From Bryoerythrophyllum caledonicum (lineage: Eukaryota > Streptophyta > Bryopsida > Pottiales > Pottiaceae), in the NCBI GenBank assembly GCA_963971425.1, contig OZ020517.1:6140501-6204500 (forward strand): a stretch of 64,000 nucleotides of DNA, in the 5' to 3' direction. The position numbers were made by a program, and so were the translations under genes. Under the pieces are notes generated by a model. It did no database searches. It saw nothing but the letters and a program-made list of their open reading frames with translations, and was not told the DNA's origin. Positions 57,988 through 64,000 of the stretch are shown one piece after another (positions within the stretch are counted from its first letter, which is position 1; every line of letters starts with the position of its first letter).

Positions 57988-59640
57988 TTATACGATCCGT
58001 TTAATTCTAGATATATTTTCGGCACCACCATATCGAGCAAGTATATATTGGGTTAATCTGTTATATAATTTTCCGAGCCTACCTTTGTCATTTAGGGCAT
58101 TTTGTAATTGTTCCCCTATACATCGGAGATAGGCATTGTCGAGGGAGAAAGCTTCAAGTCCAAATAGGATATGTGGGAGTTGGGTTATTGCGTTTGACAC
58201 GCATTTTGGCATACCACATATGGTTTTTTGTATGGCTATAATCTTTTGATCTAGTTTTTTGATAGCTTGCATAGAGTATGGTACCGCGTAGAAGCTGTAT
58301 GCTACACCTGGGCGTATTACGGTGTCAACCATTTTAATTTTTTGTTTCATAGTGGCCGGACAGGTTGTTAATTCTTTACATTGTTTAATCAGTTTTGTGG
58401 TCGTAGTATGAATTTGGATTTTCCATTTTAGAGAGGGAACAAGATTTGTGCCTAAGTATACATATGATTCATTTTGGTGTAGTATGGGGATTGGTTGACC
58501 ACGGTAGTTGATGTTAGAAGCTTGCATTAGGGCTTTAAATGTAGTTGGATTCATTTTGGATTTATTTGGACATCCAGTGGCAGCGCATTTTGGGACACCT
58601 ATGTCCATCTCAATCCATTTACAATATCTATCTATTTTATCAATTTGTATTTGTAGTGATTTTATCTAATTAGTTATGGTAGCAAGATCATCGGCGTAGG
58701 CGGCGGAGTTTATGGTGATTTGTGATGTACCAAAAGTGTATCCATTATTGCCTCTCTCTAGCCATCTAAGTAGTGGTTCTAAGAATATAATGAATAGGTA
58801 TGGACTAAAGGTATCTCCTTGTATAGTTCTTCTATAAATGGGGATAGGCTTAGTCTTTCCAAAGTGCTCTCCGGCAAGTAAGTAGATGATTGGGAGTAGA
58901 TGTTTCCAATTAGTATAGTTGCATCTTTTGGGTACCCTATATCAGTCATTATTGCTAATAATCAAGCGTGGTCTATAGAGCCAAAGGCGTTTTTGAAGTC
59001 AACATATAACACATATATGTCTTGATTTGTGAATCGTGCATCTTCTAGTGCAGCTATTATGGTTTGTATTTGTCTAGAGGTACTTCTCTCTGCTGTAAAT
59101 CCTTCTTGACTATTGTGTAGGATTTTAAATTTTTCACCGTATGAGGATAGTATTGAGGTAAGTGTACTGGTATAAAGTTTATATATTGTGTTGGGTAATG
59201 CAATTGGTCTATGATTTGATAATATTGAAGGATCTCCTTTTTTGTATAGTAAAATTGTTGTACTTGTTTTCCATGAGGCTGGTATTTGTTTTTGTTTATA
59301 GCAGTGAGAAAATAATAGAAATAGTAAATTATGAAATCTTGGGGGCATGTTTTTGAGTATTGAATTTGGTACACGGTCTGGCCCTGGGGCTTTGTTATTT
59401 CCGAGGTTGCGGAGACATGTGTCGTACATGGCTTTGTTGAAGTATATATGCAGTGGAATTTCAGGTTTGCCTCTTTTGTTTAAGGTAAATCCATCCAAAT
59501 CATGCCATGGATATTGGCGTACTGCACATGTCCAATTGCTTGGGTGTTGTGGTTGATAATTACATGTTGGTACTATGGGTCTATTGTTTTTTGTTTGTTG
59601 GTTGAATATTTCATTTGCAATGTCTTCGGGACTAGTTAGA
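57988..59640 (-). pseudogene. LINE reverse transcriptase
   Basis: Frames 59498-58962 and 58608-57988 belong together with the stretch between them. Conserved blocks in order are NNKAPGPDRVPNSILK, SNHRPIALPNTIYKL, QEGFTAERSTSRQI, YVLYVDFKNAFGSIDHA, IQGDTFSPYLF, the YADD catalytic box at 58698-58687 and the thumb-side YLGTNL. TGA at 58964-58962 and TAG at 58668-58666 interrupt one otherwise continuous frame. It would copy the element RNA at the nicked target. Confidence 0.85.
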
Positions 59641-60190
59641 ATGTTATTGTATTGGTCAATGATACAGTCTAGTGGTGGAGATTCGGATTTTTTAAATACT
59701 TTTCTGTTTATTTCTTAGGGTTGGCTTCGTATAATTGTTTGTATTCTGAGATGGCTTTTTTAATATTGTCTTGGGAGTGTTTTGTGATTACTTTTTGGGC
59801 TTGTATTTTGGCATTTTTTGCAATTAGTGCAATGTTTTTTATCCATGTATCATGAGGTGGTCCTGGGGAGGTGGGGCAGGGATTTGGATATGGTGCAGAG
59901 TTAGTTATTTGTTACATATGGGATGATTACGCCATTGTGGGTTATTTTGGACGATTCTAATAGTTTTATGTATTATATGGTAAGTATCTAGGTGTTGTTT
60001 CCATATTTTAGAAAGTTTGCGGGGTAGGTAGCCGCCTTGTTGCGATGTTTAATTTGTCATTTGTGGTATTGGTTGGGCTTTACAAGTTTGTTCCAATGTA
60101 TCGGAGAAATTATTGATAAGTGTATCTAGGATGTGGCATGTTTCGTGCCATTGTGTTTGAGAGAGTTGGTTATTATTTTCAAAGATGTTT

Positions 60191-60790
60191 TTAGAGAGTC
60201 AATTTGCATGGAGTTTTCTTCAAAGAACTTTGTGTTGAAATTTCTAAGTTATTTTTTGGAATGGGGTTGAGTATGCGTTTGGTGGTGTTATTTGTGATTA
60301 TACGGGTACGACTAATTAGTATGTTATTTGGGATGTGAAGTTGTATAGGTGAATGATCCAGGTTGAGGATAATGTCTTTGTTTGTTGTGGAAGTGTATTG
60401 TGTATTATTATTTGTATTTATATAGAAGCTGTCAATTAGGCTCCAATCACTATAGTTATTGCCGCCATGTCTGGAGTATTGTATATCAATATTTATGTAG
60501 GTAAAGTTTAGATTTTCTGTGAGGTGATGCCATTGATAGTCTATGGTTTGAGGGGGGGTGTTATGATTTCCATTTCGTTGACCAATTAATACTATGTCTC
60601 TGTTGAAGACTCCACACAACATGTAAGTGTGATTGGGATTATGACTTACTTGAGATGTAATAGTGTTTTGTATGTCTATAATAAATCTAATATCTTCGGG
60701 GTGAGATGGCATATACATGTGAAAGATTAACCATGGTTGTAGTGGTTGATTGGTAATTCTAATTATTTGAAGGTAAGGAGATATGTGCAT
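60191..60790 (-). pseudogene. LINE AP-type endonuclease (C-terminal part)
   Basis: YMLCGVFNRD corresponds to the GDFN block, with the catalytic Asp replaced by Val. SDWSLIDSFYI and NLDHSPIQLHI correspond to the SDxxLID-like segment and the SDHxPI block. The N-terminal half of the domain is not in this frame. Normal role: nicking the target site. Confidence 0.65.
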
Positions 60791-61288
60791 TGGAGTAGGA
60801 ATTTTTTAATGTTGCCCGGGAAGGCGTATTTTTTGTGTAGTAGTGTAAAGAGGCCACCAGGGCCCCGTGTGTATGGTCTCCATTGTTGGATGCATCTTGT
60901 TAGTGCATGTGTGTTATTAAAGATAAGTTTATAGTCTTGAAATATGTTTTGTATGTATTTAGTAGATTTTGTGGCGGATATTTTTGTGTATTCTGTTATG
61001 GAGTGGAAACATTTTAGTGTCTCGTTGATTAGATTGTTAGGAAGGCAAATAAATTTTTGTTTTATTGTGTCGCTTGAGGGCGGTATGGTTTGGCTATGTA
61101 AAAAGCCGTATAATTCTTTATGTATTGAGTTTCCGTGGTTTATAATATTTTGATTTTCTTCAAGGAATTTTGTATATGGATGCGGGGTATGAATATGTCT
61201 TTTAGGTGGATTTTGTAAGGTTGATAGGGTTTGTAATAGTGTGCTAGTCCATGTACTTATATTTGGATTTTGTCGGTTTAAAAGATGG

Positions 61289-61810
61289 TTACATTTGTCT
61301 ATGTTTGGATGGGTGGTAATTACTAGGGCATATCAAATGTGTGTCGGTGGATGTGTATTTTGTTGTTGTATGTATTGGGCGATATTTGGGTATGTAATGT
61401 TGTGTATATAATGTAGTGTATGTGTGATTTTTAGAAGAGATGCAAATTTTTGAGCAATGTGTTTGTATTCCGGTTGTCGTTTTATCGTATTTGTTATAAA
61501 GTACATTTGGCGTTTTTCTTGTATGATGAAGGATGTATATTGGGCATTGGTCCCGGGTAGATTTCTTTAGTATATTGGGCATTGGTCCTGGGTAGGTTTC
61601 TATGTCTCCGCCTAAAAGTAGCAGTAGTTTTATATGTTTAGATTTGGTGTTGTGTTTTAGAATTCTTGTTTTTTGTGTAAATTTTTGAGGTTTTTTTATA
61701 TTACTGAGATTATGTTTATTTGAAAGTGTGTGTGTGTTTTTGATGGGGTGTGTTGTTGTCTTTGTAGTTAAAATCCTAATGCTGGCGTGGTGCCTACCAC
61801 CATAGTCCAC
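61289..61810 (-). pseudogene. LINE leader frame with 2A-like motif
   Basis: A basic, Thr-rich frame has LLLLLGGDIETYPGP at about 61627-61583. This is a clear relative of the 2A ribosome-skipping signature (DxExNPGP) known at the start of several non-LTR retrotransposons; Tyr replaces the normally invariant Asn. Right after it a 35-bp tandem duplication (61537-61606) repeats the DNA of the PGP segment in another frame. The leader shows no other domain. Confidence 0.7.
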
Positions 61811-61929
61811 CCAATTATGGTGGGGGGTCCCAAGGCCTCATTGTATGGGGACCCACAAAGCCCTTGGGAGAGATGACATGTCGGTTGTCTCCAAGACAAT
61901 CAGTGTAGGGAAGCACTTAGTGTAGAAAA

Positions 61930-62060
61930 GTGTTTACCCTCGAGAGGGGGGAGTAGTTCCATGACACTAGCCTATGTCCCGTAGCCATATGCTTAGTGAA
62001 GAGAATGAACAAACACTATATTCACGCTGGTCTCCTTCGGAGACTAGAGTTCTTCTTTCT
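61930..62060 (-). repeat. right inverted repeat of the LINE, with hairpin
   Basis: Reverse complement of the left inverted repeat. Its minus strand contains CTAGTCTCC-GAA-GGAGACCAG, a hairpin at the same place as the differently spelled hairpin of the left repeat. The segment 61790-61930 continues the 5' untranslated region of the LINE. Confidence 0.75.
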
Positions 62061-62062
62061 TT

Positions 62063-62628
62063 GTAGTTGTGTTTATGGTGAATGTAGAAATAGTTATTGT
62101 GTAATGGATATCAGGTGTTTTTGTTTATGTATTGGTGCGTGGAGTAGTGTTATTTCTTGATGTTGTGGTGTTTATTTTTTTTTATTGGCTACTTTATGTG
62201 TGGTTGTTTGTTTGAGAATGTTTTCATGTAATTTTTCGTTTTTGTGTATGTTTGTATTTTTGTATTGTTTTTTGATTGTGTTTGTTTGTTTTTTTTAATA
62301 GTTTGTGTATATGTCTGTATGTGTTTGTGTTTATGTGTAAATGTTTATGTGTATATATATTTTGTATTTTTGTGTATGTTTGTTTATCATTTTTTTGTTT
62401 ATTTGTTTGTGTATTTGTGTATATAGTTATTGGTGTATTTGTGTGTGTATGTGTTTGAGTATTGTATATATGTGTGTGTATATATATGTGTATATGTGTA
62501 TAAGTCTTTATTTTTGTATGTAATATTTGGTATTTATACTTGTTATAATAGCTGGTATAGTAGTTGGTATAGTACTTGTATTTTGTATAAAAGACATAGT
62601 CTTTAATATACGTTTGATAGAGGGTATA
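62063..62628. repeat. T/G-rich simple sequence
   Basis: From about 62220 to 62530 the plus strand is almost entirely TGTGTTTGTATG-like words, giving long hydrophobic frames on plus and Thr/His/Tyr-rich frames on minus. No gene is supported. Confidence 0.8.
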
Positions 62629-64000
62629 TGTCGTAGTCTGGTGGTACGTTATTCTCAAAATTAACCGAAATTAACCTTAAGCAAGCCCACCTTACCAGAT
62701 CGTTTCCAGGGATTTTTATCGTGCATCAAACTCTTTAAATCTTAACAACAATCCACACATAATACCTCGGCACATCCCGGAGGATGGCTTCCCCGGTACC
62801 TTAGTAACCGGTAACAAGTAATCACATGTGTTTCAGTTAAACTCTGTTCAGCGTCAGAGTAGATTTCCGGTAAATTATTACAGTGCCCGGAAAGTCACTG
62901 CCCTCCGTTCTCGCAGTCCAGAGGCCACAATATCCACAATCTAACCCTACACCTTGAAAGAGTTATAAAGGTCGCAGCCGATTTACCGGTCTTCACAATC
63001 TACCGGGAACTTGTCCCGGTAAACCGGGCACGCAAGCCCGGATTCCACCTACAACCACACCCAATGAATCAAAGCAAGAAGATACAAGACTGACAACAAG
63101 TTAGTACTAAGCAAATCATATGAGCAAAACAACCTTCCACGGGGATTGTCGGAACTCATCCACTGCAAGGGTAATAATCCCGGTATTCTCGGGACTTAGC
63201 CTTAGCCGGGATGTCTCCTGGTGTACCGAGAGAAGGGGGATGTCACCCCCTACTCTCCACCAATCCGAACATTTTCCACTTAAGGGAGGCTATCATAAAT
63301 AGCCGTGGGCTTCCCGGATCCCATCCGGTAAAACAACTCTTCCCGGTCCCACCGATGAAAAGTCTAGAGCACAAGTCCCAGACCTCACTCTACCTATCTA
63401 ATCCGGATATCCTAGTCCCTCGGGATGTCTCTACTCACACTCAATCACTTAACACACAACAAGTCACAACCTTGCACACGTAGCAAAGATACACTAGGAC
63501 GACTCAACTCTCTCCCGGTCTACTCACACAAGCTCAACAAAGACTCTAGACACAAGCAATGAAGGCAAGACACGAGGAGATCAACAAAGAAAAGAGTACA
63601 TAACATAAGAGCCCAAGGCCCTTAAGTATACAAAGGCCACTAGCTACCCTCCAAAACTAGATCCCCCAAAAGTGGAAATGGCATCTAAAGAGTGCACTAA
63701 AGTCAATAGCTACGCTCCAAAACTAGACCGCAAAAGGACGAAACGGCATCTAGGAGGTGCACTAAAGTCAATAGCTACCCTCCAAAAGTAGCTCCACTAC
63801 AGGACAAAACGACATCTAAATCCTAAAATCAAAGGTAGCCTAGTCACCGGCGGATTACCGGTAGACCGGTAAACTGGAAGACTCCCGGTCCCGGGACCGG
63901 TGAACCTTTTCCTAACAAAACTAAGTAGCCGGAGAAACCACTCAAATGGTAGTGACCGGGTGCGCAATGGGGCCCCATCGACAGCACTATTCTTATCCTA
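62629..64000 (-). repeat. long terminal-repeat-like sequence, copy 2, inverted, cut by the window end
   Basis: Reverse complement of the 50511-51735 LTR, starting at TGTCGTAGTCT (62629). The two copies differ clearly, with many substitutions and small indels, and more CCGG words survive in this copy (ACCGGTAAACCGGG, CTCCCGGT). The other end of the element lies beyond the window. Confidence 0.7.

Larger units (their letters stand above)
54400..62060 (-). mobile_element. non-LTR retrotransposon (LINE) with RNase H, flanked by inverted repeats
   Basis: Minus-strand order: 2A-like leader (61.6 kb), AP endonuclease (60.2-60.8), reverse transcriptase (58.0-59.6), linker (56.6-57.8), RNase H (55.8-56.3) and zinc knuckle (55.2-55.5). 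The whole is bounded by inverted repeats of about 130 bp at 54400-54535 and 61930-62060. Terminal inverted repeats are not normal for LINEs; the left repeat may be the 5' end of a second, opposite copy. Multiple in-frame stops make it inactive. Confidence 0.8.

Noticed and set aside
54400-62060. DIRS or Penelope-type element because of inverted ends
   Set aside because: No tyrosine recombinase or GIY-YIG domain; reverse transcriptase, AP endonuclease and RNase H are of LINE type.
62224-62658. 144-codon Thr/His/Tyr-rich minus frame and hydrophobic plus frames
   Set aside because: Consequence of T/G-rich simple sequence.

Overview
The window is nuclear DNA from a plant-like (streptophyte) genome. 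It is AT-rich, its genes carry GT-AG introns, it contains degenerate TTTAGGG-type telomere-like sequence, and it is packed with plant-type transposons: MULE, CACTA, Tc1/mariner-like, LTR and LINE elements and long-TIR MITEs. A remnant resembling the 2OG/TET-JBP oxygenases of algae and non-seed plants suggests an alga of the streptophyte line, a bryophyte, lycophyte or fern rather than a seed plant. I cannot name the species. I see no clear single-copy housekeeping gene; nearly everything recognisable belongs to mobile elements.

Layout. 0-2 kb holds four short tandem arrays. 2.2-4.1 kb is a broken Fe(II)/2-oxoglutarate dioxygenase with a U1-type zinc finger. 6.07-20.30 kb is one large Mutator-like element bounded by inverted repeats made of GTGAGCG units and by near-identical 12-bp direct flanks. 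Inside it are a decayed MULE transposase with a SWIM zinc finger (minus strand) and, diverging from it, an apparently complete ten-exon gene. That gene encodes a protein of about 1088 residues joining a ParB-like domain to a beta-class amino-methyltransferase-like domain. A 169-bp-period array of long hairpins lies in its largest intron. 20-30 kb is AT-rich and gene-poor, with MITEs and GC-rich minisatellites. 30.4-31.5 kb is a kinesin-like remnant.

33.8-39.6 kb is a second, longer gene that I read as a distant relative with the same order of domains (ParB-like box, then methyltransferase-like fold). It has two in-frame stops and degenerate catalytic motifs. 41.8-43.7 kb holds two TA-targeting elements abutting at a single TA. 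46.5-51.7 kb is a gag-like/LTR element split by a CACTA transposon with a perfect 3-bp target duplication. 54.4-62.1 kb is a minus-strand LINE (2A-like motif, AP endonuclease, reverse transcriptase, RNase H, zinc knuckle) flanked by inverted repeats. 62.6-64 kb is an inverted copy of the LTR seen near 51 kb.

The main result is the pairing of ParB-like and methyltransferase-like domains in two genes of one eukaryotic window, one of them as apparently intact cargo of a MULE whose transposase is dead. In-frame stops in all the decayed genes can be explained by C-to-T change at CGA, CAG or CAA codons, consistent with deamination of methylated cytosine.
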